Positions 47,942 through 60,469 are shown, numbered from the stretch's first letter. The stretch: DNA of 64,000 nt from Molossus alvarezi (GCA_037176705.1 CM073893.1:30851182-30915181), one strand, 5' to 3'. Translations and numbers: made by a program. The notes: generated by a model from the sequence alone, not told the origin.

Positions 47942-50900
47942 ATGGCAATAAATAAGTACATATCAATAATCACCTTAAACGTAAATTGACTGAATGCTCC
48001 CATAAAAAGACACAGAGTAGCTGATTGGATAAGAAAGCATGACTCATCTATATGTTGTTTACAAGAGACCCTCCTCATAACAAACGACTCACATAGGTTG
48101 AAAGTGAAGGGATGGAAAAAAAATCTTCCAAGCAAACAGAAAGGAAATAAAGCTGGGGTAGCAATACTCATATCTGATAAAATAGATTTCAAAATGAAGG
48201 CCATAACTAGAGACAAAGAAGGTCACTACATAATATTGAAAGGATCTAACCAACAGGAAGATATAAGTTTGGTAAACATATATGCACCCAATATAGGAGC
48301 ACCAAAATATATTAAAAATCTTCTGGAGGACTTCAAAGGAGAAATCGTTAGCAATACGATCATAGCAGGGGAGTACAACACCCTGCTGACATCACTGGAT
48401 ATTTACTCTAGACAAAAAATTAGCAAGGAAACAGAGACTCTAAATGAAGCACTAGACTAAATGGATTTAATAGATATCTACAGAGAATTACACCCCAAAA
48501 CTACAGAATTCACATTCTTCTCAAGTGCACATGGGACATTCTGAAAGATAGACCACATGTTAGGGCACAAAAAAGTCTCTACAAGTTCAAGAAGACTGAA
48601 ATCAAATCAAGCATATTCTCAGATCACAATGGCATGAAACTAGAAATCAATTGCAAGAAGTACATACAAAGACATTTGAACACATGGAAGCTAAATAGCA
48701 TGCTATTAAACAATGAATGGGTCACCGATTAGATCAAGGAAGAAATCAAAAACTTCATGGAAACCAATGAAAATGAAGACACAACAACACAAAATCTATG
48801 AGATGCAGCGAAAGCAATTTTGAGAGGGAAGTTCATAGCACTACAGGTCTACCTGAAAAAAACAAGAAAAATCTCTAATAGATTATCTAACGTCATAACT
48901 TAAAGAACTAGAGAGCAAACAAAAAGAAAACCCCAGAGCAAGTAGAAGGAAGGAAATAGTAAAGATCAGAGCAGAAATAAATGACATAGAGACAAAAAAA
49001 AAAAAAAAAAACAATTCAAAGGATCAATAAAACAAAGAGCTGGTTTTTCAAAAAGATGAACAAGATTGATGGACCCTTAGCTAGACTCACCAAGAAACAA
49101 AGAGAGAGAACACAAACACACAAAATCAGAAATGAAAGAGGCGAGGTAATAACTGACACCACAGAAATACAAAAGATTGTTAACAACTACTATGAACAAT
49201 TATATGGCAACAGATTCGACAATCTAAGCGAAATGGACAAATTTCTAGAAACACATAGTCTCCCAAAACTGGATCAGGAAGAGATAGAAAACTTGAACAG
49301 ACCAATAACAACAGATGAAATTGAAGATGTAATCAAGACTCTCCCAGCAAACAAAAGCCCAGGCCCAGATGGCTTCACGGAGGAGTTTTACCGAACATTC
49401 AAAGAACTAATACCCATTCTCCTCAAACTATTTCAAAAAGTTCAAGAAGGAAGACTTTTAAACTCGTTTTATGAAGCCAGCATAATTCTAATTCCAAAAC
49501 CAGAAAAAGACTACAGGCCAATATCCCTGATGAACATAGATGCCAAAATCCTGAAGCAAATTGGATCCAGCAATACACCAAAAAATTATCCACCATGACC
49601 AAGTGGGATTCATCCCAGGGATGCAAGGCTGGTAGAATATTCGCAAATCAATAAATGTGATACACCACATAAATAAAATGCAGAATAAAAACCACATGAT
49701 CATATCAATAGATGCCGAAAAAGCCTTTGACAAAATCCAGCAGCCATTTCTGATAAAAACGCTCAGCAGTGTGGGAATAGAAATATCATATCTAGACATA
49801 ATAAGGGCCATATATGAAAGACCTACAGCCAACACCATACTCAATGGGCAAAAACTAAAAGCATTTTTCTTAAGGACAGGAACAAGGCAAGGATGCCCAC
49901 TTTCGCCACTCTTATTTAACATAGTACTGGAAGTCCTAGCCACAGCAATCAGAAAGGAAGAAAAAATAAAAGGGACCCAAATTTGAAAGGAGGAAGTGAA
50001 ATTGTCATTATTTGCAGATAACATGATACTATACATAGAAAACCCCAAAGACTCCATCAAAAGTTTACTAGACATAATAAATGAATTTGTCAAAGTAGCA
50101 GGATAAAAAATTAATGTCAAGAAATTGATGGCATTCTTATACACCAATGATGTACTCACAGAAAGAGAAATGAAGAAAACAATCCCATTTACCATTGCGA
50201 CAAAAATATTAAGATACCTAGGAATAAACTTAACCAACAAAATAAAGGAGCTATTCACAGAAATCTACAAGTCATGGAAAAAAGAAACACAAGAATATAT
50301 AAAAAAGTGGAAGCACATACCCTGTTCACGGATTGGGAGAATTAACATAATTAAAATGTCCATATTACCCAAAGCAATCTATAGATTCAACACAATCCCC
50401 ATCAAAATACCAATGGCATACTTCACAGAATTAGAACAATTACTTCAAAAGTTCATATGGAACCAAAAAAGGCCTCAAATAGCCACAGCAATCTTGAAAA
50501 GGAAGAACAAAGTTGGAGTGATCATATTACCAGATTTCAGGTTATACTACAAGCCACTGTAATCAAAACAGCCTGGCACTGGCACAAGAACAGGCATATA
50601 GACCAGTGGAACAGAACAGAGAACCCACAAATGGACCCAAGGCAATATGCTCAATTAATATTTGACAAAGGTGGCAAGAGCATACAGTGGAGTCAGGACA
50701 GCCTCTTTAATAAATGGTGCTGGGAAAATTGGACAGCTACTTGCAGAAAAATGAAACTAGACCATCAACTTACACCATACACAAGAATAAACTCAAAATA
50801 GATTAAAGACATAAATGTGACTCATGTATCCATAAAAATCCTAGAAGAAACTGTAGGCAACAAAATTTCAGACATCATGCGCAGCAGAATGTTCACTGAC

Positions 50901-51738
50901 ACATCACCTAAGGCAATAGAAACAAAGGAGAAAATGAACACATGGGACTACATCAAACTCAAAAGCTTCTGCACAGCGAAAGATACAATCATCAAAACGG
51001 AAAGGCTACCCACTGCATGAGAGAGCATAATTGCCAATGATATATCTGATAAGGTGATTTTCCAATACATATAGAGTGCTCATACAGCTCCACAAAAGGA
51101 AGACAAAGAATCCAATTAAAAAATTGGCAGAGGAACTAAATAGACACCTCTCCAAACAGGACATACAAATGGCTAAGAAACATATGAAGAAATGCTCATC
51201 ATCACTAATCATCAGAGAGATGCAGGTTAAAACAAAAATGCGGTATCACCTCACACCTGTCAGAATGGCCGCCATCAACAAATCATCAAACAACAAGTGT
51301 TGGCGAGGGTGTGGAGAAAAGGGGACTCTAGTACACTGCTGGAAGGAATGCAGACTGGTGCAGGCACTATGGAAAACAATATGGTGTTACCTCAAAAAAT
51401 TAAAAATTGAACTTCCATTTGACCCAGTGATTGCACTTCTAGGAATATACCCTATGAAGCCTGGAACACCAATCAGAAAGAATATATGTACCCCCATGTT
51501 TATAGCAGCACTATTTACAATAGCTAAGATCTGGAAACAGCCCAAGTGTCCATCAGTAGACCAATGGATAAAAGAGCTGTTGTACATATACACAATGGAG
51601 TACTATGCAGCTGTAAGAAAGAAAGATCTCTTATCCTTTGAGACTACATGGAGGGACCTGGAAAGTATCATCCTAAGTGAAACAAGCCAAACAGAGAAAG
51701 ACATGTTTCATATAATCTCACTTATTTGTGGAATATAA
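47942..51738 (+). pseudogene. L1-D ORF2, multiple breaks, RT catalytic Asp changed
   Basis: The ATG at 47942 begins MAINKYISIITLN, and a TGA follows within 20 codons. The endonuclease part (48098-48460) has AGVAILISDKIDFKMKAITR and IYAPN. The N-terminal RT part runs 49056-49598 as a 180-codon frame ([29 protein letters not shown]). The core [15 protein letters not shown] and [20 protein letters not shown] lie at 49657-49986. The active site reads FADN (50011-50022), with Asp to Asn at the second catalytic position. The C-terminal region is open from 51076 to 51738 (220 codons), with [18 protein letters not shown] and the family stop at 51736-51738. Confidence 0.87.
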
Positions 51739-52020
51739 TGAACAGTCTGAGGAATGGGGTAGTCCCAGAGACATGGAAGTGGAATACAGACTGACAATCC
51801 CCAGAAAGGGGGTGGTGGGGGAGAGATAAACCACAGAACTAATATGCATGTATGCATGAACAGTGGACATGGACAACAAACTGTGGAAAGGGCTGGGAGG
51901 GAGGGGGTGGGGGAATCAGTGGGGGGAAAAGGAGAAACTTCTGTAACAAAATTAATTAATAAAAAATAAACTAATTAAATAAATAAATAAATAATAAATA
52001 AAAAATAAGAATCAGACTTA

Positions 52021-52480
52021 TTAGGGATACTGGAAGATTCTTGCTAAGAAAGCAGTCTTCTTTTTTTAATCTTCAATTTTGATAGACTCTATATGCTCAG
52101 TAAGTTGGTTATACAATGCTGACATGTTTATAAGGTGTTTGAATTCTCTGAATTGTGTAAAAGACTGTAGCTTAACTATATGGACTTTGCCACAAAAACA
52201 ATAATAATATTCTTAGAGCTGTTAATCATGTGTTGCTATACATGACTTGGTTTGCCTGAAACCTGTTTTCTGCAGTTATGCCACAAGGTTGGTGAAAATG
52301 TTGGTATAATATAAATTGCTATTAATTAAATTCTGCTTCTGTGAAAAGGCACTACACGTTTTGATACTAAGAAAACAGAGTATAAACAAAGAGTAGAACA
52401 ACCGATTTGTATCTACTTAAGATATTTAGAGATAAGGGTGCTAGAGACTTACTGCTGACTTGCCCAGTGCCAGACTGACA
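52021..52480. other. Unique DNA
   Basis: No feature was recognised. Confidence 0.45.
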
Positions 52481-52484
52481 GGTC

Positions 52485-52600
52485 AATAACAATAGTCACT
52501 ATTTGGGGTCCTCCAACACCCTAGGTGCTATATTCATTGTCAATTAAACTTCATAATCGCCTTACGAAATAACAGAGAAGTGTTTATAAAAAAAAGGAAG
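52485..52600 (+). repeat. Possible MIR SINE fragment
   Basis: CCCTAGGTGCTATATTCATT followed by TTAAACTTCATAATCGCCTT and ACGAAATAACAGAG follows the MIR core wording in order. Confidence 0.5.
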
Positions 52601-54868
52601 TTATAAGATGGTTTAGACTTACAGGCCATTTTGAGAAATTCCAGAATGAATAAAAGTTGCAGTCAAGCTACCAATCAGGTGAAATTGGATTGACATTCAC
52701 ATCAAGTGTGGTACATCTCCGATCATGATTTATTGGCAAAGCATGTAGGGGCAGATTTAGAAGAGTAATTCACTGTATTTGCCTGGAGTTATAATGTGAT
52801 GCTACTAAAATTATTATAAATAGTATAGTCATATGGTTAAGAAAATATAGAACAAAATAGAACTAAAAATGCTAAGTTTCTATTAATTCTGACATTTAAT
52901 TATTAAAGAGGTTATATTATCACTCATCTGAGATATATAAGATAATATAAAACCATAAACTGCTTAGAAAAGGTGCATGTAAATTTTAAGTATACTAGTT
53001 ATATGTTGAAGAATAGTGGTAGCTAGTTTTGATTTGTGTTTTAGGGTGTCAGAGACTATTGGTTGTGACAGGTAACTTAGAGTTTGAGTTACCTGTAACA
53101 GTCAGCACTGATATCATCTGCTTCTCAGCAGTGTATTAACATTTGTGTATGCGTGTACTTACACATGTGTGTAACAACAATTTAATTCAAAATATATTTA
53201 ATTAGCATATTTCAATACTGACTCTTTTGATAATACAAGTTTCCCAATTTCCTCTTCATATTTAGAAGTCAGCAACCCAATTTTAACTTCATGCAAAGAA
53301 CATGAGATGCTGAATTTCCACAGAAAAACAGCAATAATTCCTTCAATAACATTGAAGTTCATTTCCTTGCAAAAAAAAAAAAAAATGACTGCACGTATGA
53401 GTTTAGAAAAAACTCCAGAGATATTTCTATATAGCCAAAGCCATGTGTGTGTATTCAGGGAAATCTTTACACAAGCAGACCTGAGTTCTGGTTGATCGTT
53501 TATAAATGCTGTATTCTTAAAGTTAGTTTTGCTTAGAGTTACTATTTCAAAGATAATCACAAAATTATTTCATTACCATATACTTTGAGCAATGCTAAAT
53601 ATACTTGAACCAAAATATTGTTATATTTTCTCTGACTATGTGGGTAATAAAGGAATAGCTGTTACAGCTAATCTCAGAGATAGATAAAAATTATATGTCA
53701 TTTCCTCCTGAAGCAAAGGAACATCCAATCAGCAAAAAGCACTAGTTGTAACTTCCCATCTACAAAGAAGAAAGGAATAAGAACTTTCCATAATAATATT
53801 TTCAGACTCCAAAATTACCACAGTAGTGTAAATCAGCAAGATGTAATACTTCAGTAAACTATTTGTCACTGTAAATCCACTTCTAGAAAGGTTTTTGTTA
53901 GAAAAGAACTATGATATTTTTTGTAAAACAATGACTAATTTTAAGTAGTTAGCCCTGTTTTAAAAATACTTATTTTGACTCAAGTATAATACCCATATTT
54001 CTAAATTTCATGGGTCACTATTTTTAATTTATTTATGAACTATCAAGCAAATATTAGTAGAAAGACTCTCTACTGTGTATGAAATATAGAAAGAAGAATA
54101 AGATATTGGTGCTTCCCTCACTGGGCTTACATTTGAGGGGGGGAAATGCAAACATAAAATAGAGCTCAGGTTAACATGATAAACCCTCATAAAGAGTACA
54201 TAGGTTTTGTTTAAATGGCACCAAGCTGTCAAGTCTTGACTGTGGATATTTTGCCTCTGGTTAAGCTCATGTTAGTGGAGTAAGAAGCTATCAGGTAAGT
54301 TCAAATGATGAAACATTGTTGGTTGCATAGGCAACCCCTCTTTACTACAAAAATTGCTCTCAGATTGAACTCAGAAGGCTATTGCATGCAGATAAATCAG
54401 TAGTCAATTCAAATGAGAAAAATGCAGCATATATGTGCTAAAATTGTATCAGCATATTTCTCCATTAAAGTCACATTTTACTCAACTTATTTTGATTGGA
54501 ATCGATAGCTACCTTTGCTACCTCTACAACCCATACAATGTTGGTATGAAACTGTGCCGACCATATAGTTCTCTAAACAAATATCTGTTGAAAAAACTAC
54601 CATGAATACAAGAGAATACAGCATTCTGAGAAAACATTTTCCAAATTGTTTCTTTGTGGAGTTATATACTAAGTATATGCTCTAATATATTTTTGACAAA
54701 TTAGCATAAATACTCTGGGGGAAAAAAGTATATGCATTAATTTCATCATATTAAATAAAGGAGTATAATGAATTGAGGAAACAATATTTTTAAAAAAATG
54801 TTTAACAGAAGCAAAGTATAAATAACAAAATTATCTATTGATATGCTCGTTTAGGAAACCACCTTTTT
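52601..54868. other. Unique AT-rich DNA; possible old repeat at ~54060-54160
   Basis: GTGCTTCCCTCACTGGGCTTACATT at ~54109 resembles a widespread old mammalian repeat end but cannot be assigned. No gene was seen. Confidence 0.4.
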
Positions 54869-54883
54869 AAAAAGTATAGACAT

Positions 54884-55095
54884 GCCCAACTGGTGTGGCT
54901 CAGTGGTTGAGCATCGACCCATGCATCAAAAGGTGACCTGTTCATTCCCTGTCAAGGCACATGGCCAAGTTGTGGGCCAAATCCCCAGTGGGGGGCATGC
55001 AAGAGGCGGCCAATTGATGTTCTCTCTCATCAATGTTTCTATCTCTTTCTCTCCCTTTATCTCTCTAAAATTAATAAAAAGAAAAAATATTAAAA
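54884..55095 (+). mobile_element. VES SINE, variant without hairpin
   Basis: GCCCAACTGGTGTGGCTCAG head, CCCCAGTGGGGGGCATGCAA block, TC-rich stretch and AAAATTAATAAAAAG end. The tail grades into a (AAAT)n-like run. Confidence 0.88.
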
Positions 55096-55129
55096 TAGAT
55101 AAATACATAAATAAAATTTAGACACTATC

Positions 55130-57160
55130 CATAACCATCTGTAGTCCATGTATTGGCTTTATGTAGAACTTTTAAAAGAAAGACTAGCAGGCATCTGCTA
55201 TGGGGAAATACAAATTTTTTACTAATAATCATAAACATTACAAGTCATGATTACTCTTAGGTTCATAAGGAATATATAAGAATAATGAAAATCTGATTGT
55301 CCTATATAATAATAGTATTTTAATGGCCATGGATTACTAATTCCTTTTTCCACAATAAATAATAATAAACATACATTTTTCTCTTAGCACATTAGAAATG
55401 CATTTTAGTTTGGAATATAATGTGAAATTGTAAGTGAATTTTTAAACTGGCATTAGTAAAGAATTGCCATGTACCGGATGCAGTTCACACAAATTGTTAT
55501 TAGATGAATAGCTTGCATATTTACTCTCATTGAAAAAATAAATCTCCCTCCATAGGTATAACATTGATAACAGAAAATAGTTAAGTAGTGAATGTATTAA
55601 TTATTACCTAAAGTCTAAAGTCATAAGCTTAAAATATTATTTAGCTTGAATTTGATTAGTATGATTACTGGTGTAATCACTAAAATAGGTTTATGTTATA
55701 TATTTAAGTATATTTAATTTTTATGTGCACATTACAAATCAAAACTTGCCAACATACTCAGATTCTCAAAAGTCCAGGTAAAGCAATATATGTTTAGTCA
55801 AAATAAATAGAATTTTTGACTATACACATATTGCCTAAATTTTGAAAAATACAAGATCTTGGCATTTAAATGTTGGACTGTAAATGCCAACAACATAATA
55901 TTGTCATTACTGGGATTTGTAACTCAGTAACTTATTTAGTGTTTCTTACAATAAATTTTAATAATAATCACTTACAAATTTGTTTTTTATTCTTCTGGAG
56001 TATCTACCTACTATCAAAGCATAACCATGGACTGAAATATGGAGATTTAATAAAAGAAAAATGAGATTCTCTGCATTTATGAGCTCCAATATGGTAACAG
56101 AAGCACAAATTAATCCAATAGAATTTAATACACAAACAGAATCTGAAAGAATTACAAAAACAATGCTCTTTTGTTCAATTAGCTAAAAATAATACCTATG
56201 ACAGTAGGGGCCTAACTCCTATTGTTTCCCTTTATCGTCAGTGTTCTGATTGCTTTAAGCATTTTCATCCTGTCTTTCTATCAACAGATTCCCCAAAGTG
56301 AAAGGAAGTCACTTAAAAACACCTTTCTTCATAAATTTAGCTTAGCGTTCACTTTTGCAGTTTTCTTAACTATTGTTCTCAGCTAATAGCCTAAATAGTT
56401 CAATTCACTGCATGTACTTTGTGTATATTTTATAAAAGGACACAAAAGCAAAGATAGAATGAATCTTATCAACACTAGAAAGGTAATGATGCTACAAACA
56501 TAAAATCAAGTAATTATCAAAAAAATTAATTTTTAGTAAAGAATTTATAAACAATAAACATAAAAAACCTGGGCATGTATTATAAAAACACAAAAGGAAC
56601 AAATTTATACATTTCCTGTACTGACATATTTACAAATGAGTAATTTATAAGTGTCTCTGTCATGTTTACATTTGCCTTTCCCATCTTTTACTTCTCCTAT
56701 CTGTACTTCCCACTCGCATTAACCTTAGAGAGATCTCTGTTTAAAATGATTTTTTTCAAAAGTCCAATTTCGAGCCCAAAGTCTCTCTAAAAAAAAAGAA
56801 TAACAAAACAAAACAAAAAACAGATTTTGAAGAAGCTGTTGAACTTTTTAAAAAATTTCTGCCTGAATCTTATTAACTTTGACTCTTCTCTTCTAAGAGC
56901 ACCTTAGTCATCCACTGAAATGATCTGACTGATGGTTCAATAAAACACATAAAAGTTCACTGTTACTTTGATCTGTAGGCAAAGAATCGTGAGATCCTGG
57001 GACACATGGGTGATAGCATTGCTTATGTAATTCTGATGAACTGCATCAAAGTGAAATTTCGTTTTGGTTGCCGTAGTAGCAGAGAAATGTAGACACATTG
57101 GAAGGAGTTCAGAGAAAAAGCCCAAAATGACTAAGGGAATTGAGTGGCATTATATATAGA
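55130..57160. other. Unique AT-rich DNA
   Basis: Only short, unremarkable frames occur. No RNA gene or repeat family was recognised. Confidence 0.45.
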
Positions 57161-57165
57161 AATTA

Positions 57166-57306
57166 AAAAGAAGGAGAAGGAGGAGGAGGAGGAGGAGGAG
57201 GAGAGAAGGAGAAGGAGAAGGAGAAGGAGAAGGAGAAGGAGAAGGAGAAGGAGAAGGAGAAGGAGAAGGAGAAGGAGAAGGAGAAGGAGAAGGAGAAGGA
57301 GAAGGA
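57166..57306 (+). repeat. (GGA)n / (GGAGAA)n polypurine microsatellite
   Basis: About 140 purine-only bases: first GGA triplets (57180-57203), then ~17 GGAGAA hexamers. The Arg/Glu-rich frame read from it is an artefact of the repeat. Confidence 0.97.
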
Positions 57307-57626
57307 ACCAAGGACAAAGAGGAGTTTGGTCTAGTATTCTCTCAAATGTTACATGAAAATATGCAGAAGCTTGATTTAAATATTATGAAAGTAAAGAATT
57401 GGCTAATTTGGTACTAGGAGAAACAGTATAGAGAAATATTTAAAATTTTAACAGATTATTTTAGATTTTAATAGCCAGTTCTGGAAAGATAAGTCACTCA
57501 GCCTTACAAGTATATGTTTAAAAGAACAAGCAAACATTTTACTTAACAATAATATACCGATTCAAGAAACACTACTTTGAAATTCATTCTACAACCAATC
57601 ATTATTGCAAACTAATTTTTAATAGT
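57307..57626. other. Unique DNA
   Basis: No feature was recognised. Confidence 0.45.
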
Positions 57627-57642
57627 AAAAAGTAAATAATAA

Positions 57643-57854
57643 GCCTGGCCAGTGTGGCTCAGTGGATCGAATGCCATCCCATGGACTGAGAGATCCTGGT
57701 TCAATTCCTGGTCAGGACACATGCCCAGGTTGTGGGCTTAATCCCAAGTAGGAGGCATGCAGGAGGCAGCTGAACAATATTTCTTTCTCACATCGATGTT
57801 TCTATATCTCTCTCCCTTCTTGTCTCTGTAAAAAAATCAATAAAAACACATTTT
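57643..57854 (+). mobile_element. VES SINE
   Basis: GCCTGGCCAGTGTGGCTCAG head, B-box-like GGTTCAATTCC, TC tract and AATCAATAAAAACAC end. TSD AAAAAGTAAATRATAA lies at 57627-57642 and 57855-57870 with one mismatch. Confidence 0.95.
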
Positions 57855-57929
57855 AAAAAGTAAATGATAACATTTAAATGATTTACATAAAGAAACTAAG
57901 TTGAGTAAAACAGAAACACATATAATAAT

Positions 57930-58130
57930 TCTCATAACAAACCAGGAACTATACTAAACACTTAACATAGACTGAATAACTACTCTGTACGATTATCATT
58001 ATTATTCCCATTTTGCTGTTGATAAAACTGAGCAAACAGGAGGAAAGATACATCCCAAGGTCATACAGTGTGTAGCTAGGAGACTCGGGTCTCAGCTGCT
58101 GCAGGCTGCAGGGTCTACGCTTGCAGGCAG
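57930..58130 (+). repeat. MIR SINE
   Basis: The MIR core is readable: ATTATTCCCATTTTGCTGTT, GATAAAACTGAGCAAACAGG, CCCAAGGTCATACAGTGTGT, AGCTAGGAGACTCGGGTCTC. MIR is an ancient tRNA-derived mammalian SINE. Confidence 0.8.
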
Positions 58131-58982
58131 TAGCTCCGATGCCTTTGTGGAGGCCAGTGCCTATCTGCATACATCACACTATAGCCTTCTTCCAAATCAA
58201 CCCACTTTAAAATAAATAGTCTCAATATGAAGATCAAGGAGTGAGATACTGTATTTCTATGTCATCCAACATGGCATACAACAGAAACAGGTGACCACTG
58301 AGTGCTTAAGATGTTTATTCCAAATTATAATGTGCTATAAATGTAAAATACACAATGTTTTTCAAACAGGAGAAAAATCTCATTAGTATTTTATATTAAT
58401 TACAGGTTAAAATAAAAATATCACGATATGTTGGGTTCAATAAAATGTATTATTATAATTATCTGCACATTTGCTTTACCTTTTTAATGTAGCTATAGAA
58501 ATTTTTGAATATTATATATTATTCACCTTCATGACTCATATTACATTTCTGTTTGACAGCTCTCTCTAGATGAATTCCACAGTCTTTTCTAAGTATTTAC
58601 AGTTCTGTGGAAATGCTGTAAATAAGGTTTTTGAAATATTTTCAAAATAGGATTTTAATAATTATGATTGATTCTGTTGATAAATCTGAAGAAAGTATCA
58701 GTTATTAATAATTTTTTTCTATTCTAAGTATTAATGCATTTATTTTGTTAGTGTTCAGTACATCCCTATTATAATTAAGTGAATTTTCTTTTAAATTGAA
58801 ATGGTTTGAGCTTTTTTTCCCATATGAATGGTCTCTCTTGCCTTATGCTTCAGACTTTCATAAAACCTCTTAAACAAGCATCATCTGGTTTTGGCATACC
58901 CTGTACCTCTTGCTAAGTAGCCCCAGGCCTGGCAATATAGGCAGCTGGCCTTGGTTAGAATGGCTTCTCCTGGGGACATGGA
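58131..58982. other. Unique AT-rich DNA
   Basis: No gene or clear repeat was seen. Confidence 0.45.
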
Positions 58983-59190
58983 GCCCTGGCTGGTGGGCCT
59001 CAGATGGTTGGCACATCGTCCCATACATCAAAAGGTAGTGGGTTCAATTCCCAGCTGGGACACATACCCAGGGTGTGGGTTAGATCCCTGGTTAGGGCAT
59101 GTGTGGGAGGTATTCAACTGATGTTTCTTACATCAATGTTTTTCTCTCTCTCCCTTCCTCTCTCTAAAATCAGTAAAGATCTTAAATAAA
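58983..59190 (+). mobile_element. VES SINE, diverged
   Basis: GCCCTGGCTGGTGGGCCTCA head, GTGGGTTCAATTCCCAGCTG B-box region, TC tract and AAAATCAGTAAAG end. It lies directly upstream of the HAL1-like element. Confidence 0.88.
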
Positions 59191-59214
59191 AATAATAAAG
59201 TAAAATAAAATAAG

Positions 59215-60425
59215 GAGAAAGAAATCATTAAAAAATAACAGTCAAAAATAAAGAATACACTAAAACGAAGAATAAATGGCAGGGAATCAACAGTGGAGTA
59301 GATGAAGCAGAGATCAAATCAATTATAAGGAAGCACAAAACACCCAATCAGAGCAACAAAAAGAAAAAAAAATAGGGTAGTGAAAGGAACCTGTGGGACA
59401 ACTTCAAATATGCCAACATTCGTGTCAGTAGGGTGCCAGAAAGAGAAGAGAGAGAGCAAGAATTGGAAACCAATTTAAAAAAAAATAATGATGGAAAACT
59501 TCCTCAACCTGGTGAAGGAAATAAACATAAAAGTCCAGGAAGCACAGAGAGTCCCAAACAAGATGAACCCAAAAAGACCCACACCAAGACACATCATGAT
59601 TAAAGTGCCAAAGGTTAAAGACAAAACCTTAAAAGCTATAAGAGAAAAGAAGTTATCTACCTACAAAGGAACTCTGATAAAGACTGTCAGGTGATTTCTC
59701 AATGGAAGCTTTGAAGGTCAGAAAGGATTGGCATGAAATATTTAAAGTGATGAAAAGTAAGGAACTACAACCAAGATTACTCTACCGGCAAAGCTATTAT
59801 TTTGAACTGAAGAACATATAAAGAGCTTCCCGGGGGGGGGGGGGGAAGGGGGGGGACTAAAGGAGTTCGTCACCATGGAACCAGTAGTACAAGAAATGTT
59901 AAAGGGTCCTCTTTAAGAAAGAGGGGGAAAAAAAGAAAAAATATGAATAATAAAGAACCATAAAAATACAAGCTCACACAAAATCTTATCATTTGCAACA
60001 GCATGGATAGACCTAGAGGGTATTTGCCAAGTGAAATAAGTCAGTCAGAGAAAGATAAATACCATATGATTTCACTTATATGTGTAATCTAAAGAACAAT
60101 GTAAATGAGCAAACAAAACAGAAGCATATTCATAGATACAGAGAACAATTGATGGTTGCCAGAGGGGGAAAGGAGTTGGGGGACTAGGTGAAAAACATAA
60201 AGAAATGAGAAGTACAGATTGGAAGTTACAAAATAGACATGAGAATGTCTATTAATGTTGCAGTCACTATGTATGGTACCAGTGGGGCCTGGAAATATCA
60301 AGGTGAGCACTTTCTATAGTATACGGTTGTCTAACCACTTGCACATACACTTGAAACTAATACAAAATAATATTGAATGTAAACTATAATTTAAAAAAAA
60401 ATTTAAATAAAATAATAAAAAGAAA
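59215..60425 (+). mobile_element. HAL1-like LINE: ORF1 joined to L1 3' end, no ORF2
   Basis: The left part (59215-59915) is an old L1-type ORF1. The right part (~59965-60425) is an L1MA-like 3' end (ATTTGCAACAGCATGGATAG, GATTTCACTTATATGTGTAA, GGTTGCCAGAGGGGGAAAGG). The join is near 59935-59965, and no endonuclease or RT sequence lies between. This is the architecture of HAL1 ('half-LINE') elements, which move with L1 enzymes. An ordinary L1 with a private internal deletion is the alternative. Wording differs from L1-A to L1-D, so it is from an older lineage. Confidence 0.65.
59290..59915 (+). pseudogene. ORF1 remnant of HAL1-like element
   Basis: The readable part includes an RRM-like block and [33 protein letters not shown] within 59488-59694, matching the same region of L1-D ORF1 at lower similarity. 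Next comes a C-terminal block starting near 59715 (GKDWHEIF-type wording, RLLYRQSYYF). A G-run expansion (59832-59856) then destroys the C-terminal frame. Upstream, the coiled-coil portion is only partly recognisable from ~59290. There is no complete frame. Confidence 0.65.
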
Positions 60426-60469
60426 AAAACAAAAACAAGTGACTAGATAAAAAAATTGACCTGGTTTCA

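Larger units (their letters stand above)
45815..52009 (+). mobile_element. L1-D: full-length LINE-1 with clean TSD
   Basis: A perfect 11-bp TSD, AATCAGACTTA, lies at 45804-45814 and 52010-52020. The element opens GGAGGAAAAAAATGGCTG, paralleling the GGAGGA...ATGGC opening of other mammalian LINE-1s with a YY1-like core. The order is 5'UTR (45815-46999), ORF1 (47000-47896), ORF2 (47942-51738), purine-rich 3'UTR and a long AAAT-type tail. At ~6.2 kb it is the usual length. Both ORFs are frameshifted, so it is dead, though less decayed than L1-A. Confidence 0.93.

Noticed and set aside
53198..53560. A 120-codon minus-strand frame
   Set aside because: No homology recognised, no splice or promoter context, a poly-A tract inside it gives the Phe run, and its length is within chance for a 64-kb AT-rich window.
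57144..57356. A 70-codon Arg/Glu-rich frame
   Set aside because: It is the (GGAGAA)n repeat read in one frame.
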